Source: Candidatus Zixiibacteriota bacterium
GTDB taxonomy: Bacteria > Zixibacteria > MSB-5A5 > GN15 > FEB-12
Direction: 5' to 3'
Length of the DNA stretch: 19,149 nucleotides
NCBI GenBank assembly: GCA_022564135.1
Contig: JADFLZ010000010.1
Span: 1 to 19,149 of the forward strand
Shown here: one piece after another, positions 1 through 7,126 of the stretch
How the letters are laid out: each line of letters starts with the position of its first letter
Numbering within the stretch: position 1 is the stretch's first letter
Notes under the pieces: model-generated
Databases searched by the model: none
Seen by the model: the letters and a program-made list of their open reading frames with translations, nothing else
What the model was told of the DNA's origin: nothing
Made by a program: the position numbers and the translations under genes

Positions 1-588
1 GATTCCGTAAGTGCTGATTATGTCTATGAAAACGGCTGGCATATTGTTACCTGGACCGGTAATTTTTCAGGAAAAACGACGTCATTTAAGGACTCCATTC
101 AATTCCTGGATAATCTTGGTCAGCCTCAGCAGGATAATAACAGTACCGAAACACTGATTTTTAAGCATATGTGGGCAGAAAGCACTATCGACACTACTGT
201 AAGTTTTACCGATTACTCAGGCGTCGTTGCTCTGACTCTGGATAATTTGGGTTCAGGCAGCGCTACCGTCAGCGGTTCTCACAGTATTGATGTTTCCATA
301 AAGACGGTAACTGTAGACTCTACTGTCTGGAGAGATATTTCTGTCGAGGGAACGGTATCCAATCTGGCAATTTCCGAAGTTCCTGGCGGCTGGCTGCAGA
401 ATTGTCCTTCAAGCGGCACAATCGGGGTAACTGCCAACATGACTTATAGTAAAGATAGCGGTAGTCCTGTAACCAGTGACTGGAGTTTCTCAATCCAGTT
501 TACAGACGGTTCAATCAGTGTTGGCGCTATTTCTGGAACCACCTCCTGGTCTTATACCGGCCAGATATGTATTGCTCCGTCACAATAA
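1..588 (+). CDS. Hypothetical beta-rich protein, C-terminal part (5' truncated)
   Basis: An uninterrupted frame runs from the first base of the window to TAA at 586-588, so at least 195 residues of the C-terminus are present and the start lies upstream. The visible sequence is rich in Ser, Thr, Gly and Val in alternating patterns, has few charged residues, and ends in Trp/Tyr- and Cys-containing strands with a final Gln. It has two cysteines and no membrane segment. This composition fits an exported beta-sandwich or surface protein, but I recognise no family and assign no function. An ATG at 169 is internal, because the frame is open and protein-like upstream of it. A terminator follows 22 bases after the stop, so this is the last gene of its transcript. 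Confidence 0.75.
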   Translation, partial: DSVSADYVYENGWHIVTWTGNFSGKTTSFKDSIQFLDNLGQPQQDNNSTETLIFKHMWAESTIDTTVSFTDYSGVVALTLDNLGSGSATVSGSHSIDVSIKTVTVDSTVWRDISVEGTVSNLAISEVPGGWLQNCPSSGTIGVTANMTYSKDSGSPVTSDWSFSIQFTDGSISVGAISGTTSWSYTGQICIAPSQ

Positions 589-610
589 GAAAAGACTTTA
601 TTTTATATTT

Positions 611-638
611 AAAGCCCGGCTGACTACCGGGCTTTTTT
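611..638 (+). terminator. Intrinsic terminator of the upstream gene
   Basis: A 9-bp perfect stem (AAAGCCCGG / CCGGGCTTT) surrounds a 7-base loop and runs directly into a T tract ending near 638. It lies 22 bases beyond the stop of the partial gene and before the thioesterase start, so it separates the two transcripts. Confidence 0.92.
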
Positions 639-676
639 ATTTGCCCAAAATAGGATTTTTAGATTCTTTTAGACTA

Positions 677-1117
677 ATGAATGAAATCATAAAATATCCC
701 GGCTGTTTCGTATGCGGGGATGACAACGACTTTGGACTAAAAGCAAAATTTTACTTTGAGAATGGTGAAGCCATAACCACTGTTGTAGCCGACAAGCGAT
801 TCGAAGGCTACCGGGGGATTTACCATGGCGGCATAATTACCTCATTGTTAGATGAAGTTATGATTAAGGCGATATTGGCAGAAAACAAGTACGCCGTTAC
901 AGCCGAGATGAAAGTTCGCTTTAAGAAACCAATAATTACCGGGGAAGAGCTCAAAATCAGCGGATGGGTGCGCAGTCGCAAGGGACGTCTTTTCTTTACT
1001 GAAGCACGGGCCGTAAGGCAGAATGGTGAAGAGGTAGCCTCGGCTGAGGCCAAATGTATAGAAGCAAAGTCACAACTAAAAGCCGAGCTGATGAAATCAA
1101 TCAGCTCGTCAAATTAG
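677..1117 (+). CDS. PaaI-type hot-dog fold acyl-CoA thioesterase
   Basis: This is a 146-residue protein of normal size for single-domain hot-dog thioesterases of the PaaI group, which hydrolyse acyl- or aryl-CoA in the cytoplasm. The N-terminus has the YPGCFVCG-type motif (residues 7-14) followed by a GL pair, common in this group. The active-site helix carries His50-Gly-Gly and Asp59 (HGGIITSLLDE), matching the usual HGG...D/E pattern. The central strands, with a VRFKKPI segment and then a GWV-RSRKGR segment, also fit. The frame is open further upstream, but translation there would run through the terminator hairpin, so ATG 677 is preferred. Its Shine-Dalgarno is weak. The substrate is unknown and no catabolic neighbours give a clue. 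The last codons contain the rpsT terminator hairpin. Confidence 0.88.
   Translation: MNEIIKYPGCFVCGDDNDFGLKAKFYFENGEAITTVVADKRFEGYRGIYHGGIITSLLDEVMIKAILAENKYAVTAEMKVRFKKPIITGEELKISGWVRSRKGRLFFTEARAVRQNGEEVASAEAKCIEAKSQLKAELMKSISSSN
1077..1108 (-). terminator. rpsT intrinsic terminator, inside the 3' end of the thioesterase gene
   Basis: Read on the minus strand, a perfect 9-bp stem (CGAGCTGAT / ATCAGCTCG, plus positions 1100-1108 and 1084-1092) with a 7-base loop is followed by GCTTTT. It lies about 36 bases past the rpsT stop. It sits within codons for the final residues of the convergent thioesterase, before its TAG at 1115. The T tract is short, so termination may be moderate. Confidence 0.6.
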
Positions 1118-1143
1118 CTAAAATTTTGGCAGGAAAAATGGTA

Positions 1144-1398
1144 CTAACCGATACGGCTTACAACTGCAGCAAACCTGGACTTGTTTCTATCGGCATTCTT
1201 CTTATGAATAAGGCCGTCAGCTGCCGCCCGGTCCAGAAGACGGGTGACCTGCTTATAAAGCTTCAGAGCTTCGTCTTTGCTGGTTGCCAGTCGCAGTTCT
1301 TTTATCACTGCCCGAAGTCGGCTGCGTTTGCCCCGGTTGCGCTCGCGCGCTTTGGCCGAGGTTTTTACCCGCTTAATACAAGATTTATGAAGTGGCAC
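1144..1398 (-). CDS. rpsT: 30S ribosomal protein S20
   Basis: This 84-residue, strongly basic, helical protein matches bS20. It begins PLHKSCIKRVKTS, followed by an Arg/Lys-rich run and helices (AKARERNRGKR, then LYKQVTRLLDRAAADGLIHKKNADRNKSR). The conserved HKNxAxRxKSR block near the C-terminus is clear. bS20 binds 16S rRNA and assists early 30S assembly. The start is GTG (complement of 1396-1398). It is supported by the family N-terminus, usually M-(A/P)-x-HKS, and by an AGAGGA Shine-Dalgarno (complement of 1407-1412) nine bases upstream. The gene is convergent with the thioesterase and divergent from murJ. Its promoter reaches the murJ start codon. Confidence 0.97.
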   Translation of the reverse strand: MPLHKSCIKRVKTSAKARERNRGKRSRLRAVIKELRLATSKDEALKLYKQVTRLLDRAAADGLIHKKNADRNKSRFAAVVSRIG

Positions 1399-1441
1399 TA
1401 TTTTGTTCCTCTAAACATTTGTTATCTTATTTCGCCCGACA

Positions 1442-1469
1442 AATCTAATCTTTTATCAAAAATTGTCAA
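1442..1469 (-). promoter_or_regulatory. Sigma-70-type promoter for rpsT
   Basis: On the minus strand, a perfect -35 box TTGACA (complement of 1464-1469) is followed after 16 bases by TAGATT (complement of 1442-1447), a 4/6 match to the -10 box. Initiation near 1435 would give a leader of about 37 bases before the GTG start. The -35 box overlaps the likely murJ start codon at 1463. Confidence 0.6.
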
Positions 1470-3037
1470 CAGTTAATAAAAAAGAGAGTTCTCTGGCCAA
1501 AACAGCCGGTTCCGTATCGGGGGCAACAGCTATATCCCGGGTTCTGGGGCTGGTGCGGGAACAGGTAATGGCTTTCTATTTCGGGGCGGGAATTGCCACA
1601 GACGCTTTTGTGGTGGCTTTCAGGATTCCCAACCTGCTCAGGGATATGTTTGCCGAGGGGGCCTTATCTTCGGCTTTTGTGCCTGTTTTTAAGCAAAAAT
1701 TGGTGAATGAGTCGGAAACTGAAGCCAGAAGCCTGGCAAATATTGTAGCGACTTTGATTCTGCTTTTTGTTGGGCTGATTGTGCTGCTGGGCATAATAGC
1801 GGCTCCGGCAATAGTATATATCTCGGCCAACGGCTTTACAGCTGACCCCTTAAAGTTCGATCTGACAGTAAACATGACCAGAATAATGATGGTTTATCTG
1901 CTACTTGTCTCTTTGTCTTCGCTGACGATGGGGATGCTGAACTCTTATGGAAAATTCGCAATTCCGGCCATTTCTCCGGCTCTTTTCAATCTCGGCACGG
2001 TCCTGACTGTTCTGGTTTTTCACCGGTTTTTTGAGCAGCCTATATATGCACTTGCTATCGGTGTGGTTGTCGGAGGGGTGGCACAGCTGGCAATTCAGCT
2101 ACCGGCGCTTTTTAAAACCGGCTACCGCTTTTATCCCAGCCTTAACTTTTTAGACGAAGGCATAAAAAGGATTACCAAGCTCTTTGTGCCCATGGTAATC
2201 GGGCTCTCGGCCGGAAGAGTCAATATTTTGATCAGCACTCTGCTGGCCTCATTTTTAGCTGAAGGGGCCTTGTCTTACCTAAATTACTCTTTTCGATTAA
2301 TGCATTTTCCTCTGGGTGTTTTTGCCGTTGCCCTGGGAACAGTCGCTCTCCCCAAGGTATCTGAACTGGTTGCCAGAAAAGATTTTGAGAACTTAGACAA
2401 GACTTTTCAGCAGGCTATCGGACTAAACTTTTTTATTGTGATACCATCGGCGGTAGCGCTGGCACTGATTGCGCCGACGATAATCAAATTGATTTATCAG
2501 TGGGGAGCGTTTGATGAGATCGATACTGCCAAAGTATCGCTGGCATTATTGCACTATTCCTATGGCTTGATAGGTTTCGCAGTGGTAAGAGTTGTCGTTC
2601 CTTTCTATTATGCTTTTGGTGATTCCCGCCTGCCCATGCGGGTATCTCTGGTGACAGTTGTGGTCAACTTACTCTTGTATTACCCCCTGATTCAGGTGCT
2701 GGATTTTGCCGGTCTGGCAGCGGCTACATCGCTGGCCGGTCTCTTAAACGCAACTTTGTTACTCGTCTTTTTATCATCCAAGCAGATTAAAATTAACTGG
2801 GGAAAAATTCTGCTGAATCTCTTCAGAGTCGTCCTGGCGGCAATATTGGCCTTTTATCTGGCCAAAATTACACACTTCAGCTTTTCAATTGAATTTGAGG
2901 TTTTAAACAGGGCAGCTGAGCTGATCTCTATTCTTTCTGTCGGGGGCGTTGCATATTTTATTTTCTGTCTTATATTTCAGGTCTCAGAAGCCGTTAAAAT
3001 CGGCAAGTGGATCCTGAAAATTATTTTCCGTAAGTAG
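1463..3037 (+). CDS. murJ: Lipid II flippase MurJ (MviN family)
   Basis: This 524-residue polytopic membrane protein is the usual size for MurJ, which moves the peptidoglycan precursor lipid II across the inner membrane. The N-terminal signature is present: SRVLGLVREQVMAFYFGAG, then TDAFVVAFRIPNLLRDMFAEG, ALSSAFVPVF. About 14 hydrophobic segments follow to a short basic C-terminus. The family begins only a few residues before the first helix. TTG at 1463 is the only usual start codon between an in-frame stop at 1412-1414 and that helix, so I take it, although I see no Shine-Dalgarno. Upstream is the divergent rpsT. Downstream, comEC starts two bases after the murJ stop, so the two are very likely co-transcribed. 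Confidence 0.96.
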   Translation: MSTVNKKESSLAKTAGSVSGATAISRVLGLVREQVMAFYFGAGIATDAFVVAFRIPNLLRDMFAEGALSSAFVPVFKQKLVNESETEARSLANIVATLILLFVGLIVLLGIIAAPAIVYISANGFTADPLKFDLTVNMTRIMMVYLLLVSLSSLTMGMLNSYGKFAIPAISPALFNLGTVLTVLVFHRFFEQPIYALAIGVVVGGVAQLAIQLPALFKTGYRFYPSLNFLDEGIKRITKLFVPMVIGLSAGRVNILISTLLASFLAEGALSYLNYSFRLMHFPLGVFAVALGTVALPKVSELVARKDFENLDKTFQQAIGLNFFIVIPSAVALALIAPTIIKLIYQWGAFDEIDTAKVSLALLHYSYGLIGFAVVRVVVPFYYAFGDSRLPMRVSLVTVVVNLLLYYPLIQVLDFAGLAAATSLAGLLNATLLLVFLSSKQIKINWGKILLNLFRVVLAAILAFYLAKITHFSFSIEFEVLNRAAELISILSVGGVAYFIFCLIFQVSEAVKIGKWILKIIFRK

Positions 3038-3039
3038 CA

Positions 3040-5340
3040 GTGCTAAAAAAATACCCTGGTCTTTTTTTTCTGATTCCGGTAGTGGCCGGAATTCTGTTTA
3101 CTGATTTTGTCCGCCCGGCAGGCTGGCTTTTGCTGCTATTCTGTCTGATTTCGTTTGTTGGCGGACTGGTTCTGTATAAGAGAGAGTCAGCCCGCTTTTC
3201 GATTATCTTATTTGCTCTTTGTCTCTTTTTTTTCAGCGGTTTTCATTACGGTCTTAAGACCTATAATTTTGGTTCAAATCATGTTGCCCGATTTATTTCG
3301 GAGAAGCAAACCTATCAAATATACGGAGAAGTTGCTGACTGGCCGGAGCTGAAGCATAACAGAACCGAACTTACAATTGCCATTGACTCGCTCGGCAACG
3401 GTACAAATTTTCCGGTCAAAGGCGGCATCCTCCTGAAACTATCAAAGACAACTACCGCCTTGCAGCGGGGGGATAAAGTAGAGTTCTGGGGAACTATATA
3501 TCCTGTTAAATCTCAGCATGGTCCGGGTGGATTTGACTACGGCAGATACTTGAGGCACCGAGGCATCCATGGCATTGTCTATTTGCCGACTCTTTTAAAC
3601 GTTCGAGTGGGTAAGCCTGGGGGGAGAGGTATTATTGCCTATGTTGATTTACTGCGTGAGGAAATTTCAGAAAGCCTCTCACGAAATCTTTCGGAAGTTG
3701 CCGCCTCGCTCTCGGCCGGTTTTTTGATTGGTGAGACCAGAGAAATTCCGCCGGATGTCTACCGCTGGTTCAGAAATTCGGGGACGCTGCATCTTCTGGC
3801 TGTGTCGGGCTCGAATGTGGCTTTGGTTATTTTCTTTTTGATAATTGTTCTTCGTCCCTTAGCCCTGCCCAGAAAGAGACGGGCTCTGGTTTTAATGATC
3901 TGTGTTATGCTCTTTGCACTGCTGTCGTATGGAGAGCCATCGGTGATAAGAGCCTCAGTGATGGCTATTTTAATTTTACTGGCAAATGTTTTTGAGCGCC
4001 GCTACAACTTAAATCAGATAATTGCTTCTGCCGCCATGATAATTCTTCTGGCGGCGCCGACTCAATTGTTCAGCGTTGGCTTTCAGCTTTCATTTGTAAC
4101 TGCCTGGGGATTGATATTTGTAACGCCCCGAGCAGCCAAGCTTTTTGAAGCTGTTAATCACCGAGCCTGGTACCGCTGGTTGCTGCTGCCGTTTATGATT
4201 TCGCTGATTGCTCAACTATTCTCAATGCCTCTGATTGCACTTTATTTCGGGAAAGTACCGGCTATTTCTGTAATTGCTAATTTAGTAATTATTCCGCTTG
4301 TTTCAATCGCTGTGGTGGGTGTGCTGCTGCTTCTCCTGCTGGATTTAATCCTGCCAATCTTAGGGGTGTTCTTTGGTTCGCTTCTGGATTCTTTTATGCA
4401 ATTAGTGCTTTACTTTTTAAGTCTGTTCGGAGAAAAGCAAAGCCTAATTATCAATACCGGCGATGTTTCTGCTCTGGCAGTAATTTTATTCTATGGTCTG
4501 CTGGTTCTGGCTGCGTTCTCTTTAAGCAGCAAATTGCTGCGACGCACCACAGTTTTTGCAACTGCCATAATTTTTAGTATTGCCCTCTTTAGCAGCTTGG
4601 TTTCTGCTGCCGGCCGTGATAATAATTTTTGCACGGTTGATATTTTTAACATTCCCGGCGGCAGTGCAATTTTGATTTATCAAAATCAAAGCCGGCTGCC
4701 GGACTTGATAATCAGCGGCCTGACCCGGAAACCATACCCAATAGATGAACGAATTTTCAGCTCGGCCTTTGATGAATTAGGGGTGGAAGGGCTCGGCCGG
4801 GTATTTGTGATGTCAGCGGAGTATGGCGCAATCGATGACATCTACAGACTTTGCCTTAGCTATCAGGCCAAATCTATTATGGTAGACGCCAGGATAAAAA
4901 AGAGCTTTTCGGATATCAGACGGACACTTTTTGTAAATTACCGCACAATCAAAATCGAATCGTTTCCGGCGGAGAAATCTAAGAAATCATGGCCGGGCTA
5001 TTATCCCTCGAAAGGTCTCATAGAACTTGAATTAGATAATACATCGATACTCATAGCAAATGAGAATATTCTGTCCGGGAATAATAAAGTTTACCTGGCA
5101 AAGCCGTCTCTGGTCATTTACTGCGGCAGAAGTAAGATAGCCCGCTCAGAAATTGAAGATATTATCAAAAGTCAAAGCAACTTAGAGCAGCTGGTCTGTT
5201 CAAGAATTGAGCAGAAAGACGCTGGTTTTTTGCCTGCTGAAAAATATGAAAAAATAGTTACGGATATCGGGCAAACCGGAGGCTGCCGGATTATGCTTAA
5301 GAACGAAACTGACAGTAGTTTCCAAGTCTCTCAGTTTTGA
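3040..5340 (+). CDS. comEC: ComEC/Rec2-family DNA-uptake channel with degenerate C-terminal domain
   Basis: The 766-residue product has the three-part ComEC layout. An N-terminal membrane region and soluble OB-like DUF4131 domain span about residues 1-190 (GPGGFDYGRYLRHRGIHG is characteristic). The polytopic Competence domain spans about 220-520, with the signature SAGFLIGETREIP and SGTLHLLAVSGSNVAL. A C-terminal metallo-beta-lactamase-like region spans about 531-756. ComEC carries single-stranded DNA across the inner membrane during natural transformation. In the last region the usual DVGQGD is replaced by NIPGGS, and the HxHxDH position (about 588-600) reads VMSAEYGAIDD, so metal ligands are missing. 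The start is GTG at 3040, two bases after murJ. A 103-base gap follows before the next gene. Confidence 0.92.
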   Translation: MLKKYPGLFFLIPVVAGILFTDFVRPAGWLLLLFCLISFVGGLVLYKRESARFSIILFALCLFFFSGFHYGLKTYNFGSNHVARFISEKQTYQIYGEVADWPELKHNRTELTIAIDSLGNGTNFPVKGGILLKLSKTTTALQRGDKVEFWGTIYPVKSQHGPGGFDYGRYLRHRGIHGIVYLPTLLNVRVGKPGGRGIIAYVDLLREEISESLSRNLSEVAASLSAGFLIGETREIPPDVYRWFRNSGTLHLLAVSGSNVALVIFFLIIVLRPLALPRKRRALVLMICVMLFALLSYGEPSVIRASVMAILILLANVFERRYNLNQIIASAAMIILLAAPTQLFSVGFQLSFVTAWGLIFVTPRAAKLFEAVNHRAWYRWLLLPFMISLIAQLFSMPLIALYFGKVPAISVIANLVIIPLVSIAVVGVLLLLLLDLILPILGVFFGSLLDSFMQLVLYFLSLFGEKQSLIINTGDVSALAVILFYGLLVLAAFSLSSKLLRRTTVFATAIIFSIALFSSLVSAAGRDNNFCTVDIFNIPGGSAILIYQNQSRLPDLIISGLTRKPYPIDERIFSSAFDELGVEGLGRVFVMSAEYGAIDDIYRLCLSYQAKSIMVDARIKKSFSDIRRTLFVNYRTIKIESFPAEKSKKSWPGYYPSKGLIELELDNTSILIANENILSGNNKVYLAKPSLVIYCGRSKIARSEIEDIIKSQSNLEQLVCSRIEQKDAGFLPAEKYEKIVTDIGQTGGCRIMLKNETDSSFQVSQF

Positions 5341-5351
5341 TGATTCTACCT

Positions 5352-5378
5352 TAAGTTATCCCCTGAAATACCCGATAA
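5352..5378 (+). promoter_or_regulatory. Sigma-28 (FliA)-like promoter for the PATAN/MglA cluster
   Basis: TAAG (5352-5355), 15 bases, then CCCGATAA (5371-5378). The family consensus is TAAA-N15-GCCGATAA; the -10 element matches at 7 of 8 positions and the spacing is exact. The same arrangement occurs before pilT. Initiation near 5386 would leave a leader of roughly 58 bases. That this is a functional sigma-28 site is inference. Confidence 0.55.
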
Positions 5379-5393
5379 ATAAAGGGAATTGAG

Positions 5394-5424
5394 CCCTATT
5401 GAGGGAGCGTTCAATAAGATAGGG
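5394..5424 (+). other. Imperfect inverted repeat in the leader of the PATAN gene
   Basis: CCCTAT (5394-5399) pairs with ATAGGG (5419-5424), and inside these TTGA (5399-5402) can pair with TCAA (5411-5414), leaving an asymmetric bulge. It lies between the sigma-28-like site and the Shine-Dalgarno AGAGGG (5431-5436) and has no T tract. It may be a leader hairpin or may have no function. Confidence 0.25.
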
Positions 5425-5443
5425 TCTGTCAGAGGGAAAAAAT

Positions 5444-6649
5444 ATGAGTTTGTCAGGAAATTTAAAAACAGTCTCGTTCTCGGATATCCTGCAGCTGTTG
5501 TCAACGGGCAAGAAGACAGGAGTTCTGGAAGTAAACACCAGCGCCAGGCAAAAGGAAATAGCTTTTAAAAACGGCAATATTATTTACGCCTCTTCACTGA
5601 ATACTACCGAAGATTTGCTGGGCAATATGCTGCTGCGTAAGGGGAAACTTTCCAAAGACCAGCTGGAGCGCGCTATTACTCTGCACAAGCAGACCGGCAG
5701 ACAGCTGGGTACTACGCTGGTGGACATGAACCTTTTCGAAAAAGATGAAATCGCTGAGTGTCTGAAATTTCAAATTGAAGAAATAGTCTATAATTTGTTT
5801 TCCTGGCAAGAAGGAAACTTCGTTTTCCACGAAGGTACCGGTCCCAAAAATGCGCCTTTTCTGGTAGAGCTTACCACCATGAGTATCGTCATGGAAGGTA
5901 CCCGCCGCATTGATGAGTGGCTGGAAATTCAAAAAGTTCTGCCGCCGGACGAAATGATGTTGTCCGTAGCCGCTTCGCCCAAAACAAATAGCGATGAAGT
6001 CAGACTGACCATGGAAGAATTTCGGGTGCTGTCTATGATAAATGGCGAAAGAACTCTGCCGGAAATGATACAATGTTCGCCTTTTGGAGAGTTCGTCACC
6101 TGTCGTGCAGTTTACAAGTTGATATTAGGGAATTTGATAGAAGTAACCGGCAAACGTGAAGAAAGTACTGAAGAAAAACAGGATGAAGAAGAAGCGGTTC
6201 TGACTCTGATTTTTCATCTGTTCAGTAACGCCTTTTACAGGATTCGGACTACTGTAGAAGATCTGCTGGGAGAAAACAACACCAGATTTTCAAGCTTTGC
6301 TTCTCAATATCGCTCAGGAATTTTGAGTTATTTCCCGGGGTTAGATCCGGGTTCAGAATTGATGCCCTCGCAGGAAAAATTTCTTAGTGCGGTCAGATCG
6401 ATTCCTGCTCATATCCGGGTGCACGTATTGCTGAGCGGCTTAACCAGCATGCTCACCGAACAGCTGGAATATGTATTCATGATTTTGGGCGAAGGTCCTT
6501 TCCGGAGCACGCTTAACGGAGTAAAAAGAGAAATATCCGAGCCGCTGGCAAAGAAGCGAGATTTAGTCAAGAAATATGGAATAGAAAACGATTACTATAG
6601 ATCCTTAAAAAGGGCAGAAAAAGTAGTTCATATGGTACGAGGTGATTAA
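5444..6649 (+). CDS. PATAN (DUF4388) domain protein, likely pilus/motility regulator
   Basis: This 401-residue cytoplasmic protein opens with the PATAN/DUF4388 signature: MSLSGNLKTVSFSDILQLLS, then KKTGVLEV, IAFKNGNIIYASS. It continues with the helical part (LLGNMLLRKGKLSKDQLERA, EIVYNLFSWQEGNFVFHEG) to about residue 135. Residues about 140-230 look like a winged-helix-type segment (VLSMINGERTLPEMI, VYKLILGNLIEVTG). An acidic linker EESTEEKQDEEEA and a helical C-terminal part of about 160 residues follow, which I do not recognise. No receiver domain is attached. PATAN proteins in cyanobacteria are known to bind the pilus motor and control phototaxis; a similar role here is inference, supported by downstream mglA and pilB. 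The start has Shine-Dalgarno AGAGGG seven bases upstream. Confidence 0.8.
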   Translation: MSLSGNLKTVSFSDILQLLSTGKKTGVLEVNTSARQKEIAFKNGNIIYASSLNTTEDLLGNMLLRKGKLSKDQLERAITLHKQTGRQLGTTLVDMNLFEKDEIAECLKFQIEEIVYNLFSWQEGNFVFHEGTGPKNAPFLVELTTMSIVMEGTRRIDEWLEIQKVLPPDEMMLSVAASPKTNSDEVRLTMEEFRVLSMINGERTLPEMIQCSPFGEFVTCRAVYKLILGNLIEVTGKREESTEEKQDEEEAVLTLIFHLFSNAFYRIRTTVEDLLGENNTRFSSFASQYRSGILSYFPGLDPGSELMPSQEKFLSAVRSIPAHIRVHVLLSGLTSMLTEQLEYVFMILGEGPFRSTLNGVKREISEPLAKKRDLVKKYGIENDYYRSLKRAEKVVHMVRGD

Positions 6650-6650
6650 G

Positions 6651-7013
6651 ATGAAAAAGAGCTTATTTATGGCAGTTTTAATTAGTGGCGCGATGGGCAG
6701 CGATGTCCAGGCCGCTAACCTGGCAGTTATAGCCAGTCCGCCAACGATGTTCAGCCTGTTCGTATTGATCGTTGCCGGAGCCTGTTTGTTTGGTTCTTTC
6801 CAGGTAATGGGACAGGTCAAAGGCGGTTATCTGAGCAGGAGCTGGCAGATGTTTTTCCTTGGTTTCGCACTTCTGGCCATCAGCCAGCTGGCAAGTATCG
6901 GTTCGGCAATGGAGTTTTTCAGTCTGCCGGAGCTGTTTACTCCATTAATGCTGCTATTGATGTCCGGACTATTTGCATTTGGAGTTTTTAGCGCTAGAAA
7001 TACGCTAAGTTGA
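6651..7013 (+). CDS. Small membrane protein of unknown function
   Basis: The product has 120 residues. It begins with a signal-like segment, MKKSLFMAVLISGAMGSDVQA, with small residues at -1 and -3 before ANLAV. Three further hydrophobic segments follow: about residues 30-52 (MFSLFVLIVAGACLFGSF), 65-83 (MFFLGFALLAISQLASIG) and 92-113 (LFTPLMLLLMSGLFAFGVF). There is no known catalytic motif and I recognise no family. ATG 6651 is chosen over in-frame GTG 6642, because GAGGTG (6639-6644) then serves as Shine-Dalgarno at proper spacing and the signal-like N-terminus begins cleanly. It starts one base after the PATAN gene stop, so the two are translated from the same message. It could be a membrane anchor or sensor for the module. 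Confidence 0.7.
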   Translation: MKKSLFMAVLISGAMGSDVQAANLAVIASPPTMFSLFVLIVAGACLFGSFQVMGQVKGGYLSRSWQMFFLGFALLAISQLASIGSAMEFFSLPELFTPLMLLLMSGLFAFGVFSARNTLS

Positions 7014-7058
7014 AAATATATTTGTTATTTGGCTTAAATTCTTAATTGAAAAAAGTAG

Positions 7059-7087
7059 GCGCAAGGTGGAATTTTTAATTGCGCAAG
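7059..7087 (+). repeat. GCGCAAG direct repeat upstream of the TPR-roadblock gene
   Basis: Two copies of GCGCAAG (7059-7065 and 7081-7087) lie 22 bases apart, about two helical turns, in the 113-base gap between the small membrane protein and the TPR-roadblock gene. The arrangement could suit paired protein-binding sites, but two 7-mers may be chance. I see no convincing promoter in this gap. Confidence 0.25.
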
Positions 7088-7126
7088 AACTTATGGCAAA
7101 ACAAGTTACAATGAGTGTTTGTTTTT

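Noticed and set aside
1391..1404. TGGCAC followed by TTG near the rpsT start, resembling a sigma-54 site
   Set aside because: The spacing to the GC element is wrong and the sequence is the rpsT start region on the other strand.
1054..1476. 140-codon open frame on the plus strand
   Set aside because: It lies opposite rpsT, whose protein identity is certain, and its translation has no recognisable domain; it is an antisense shadow.
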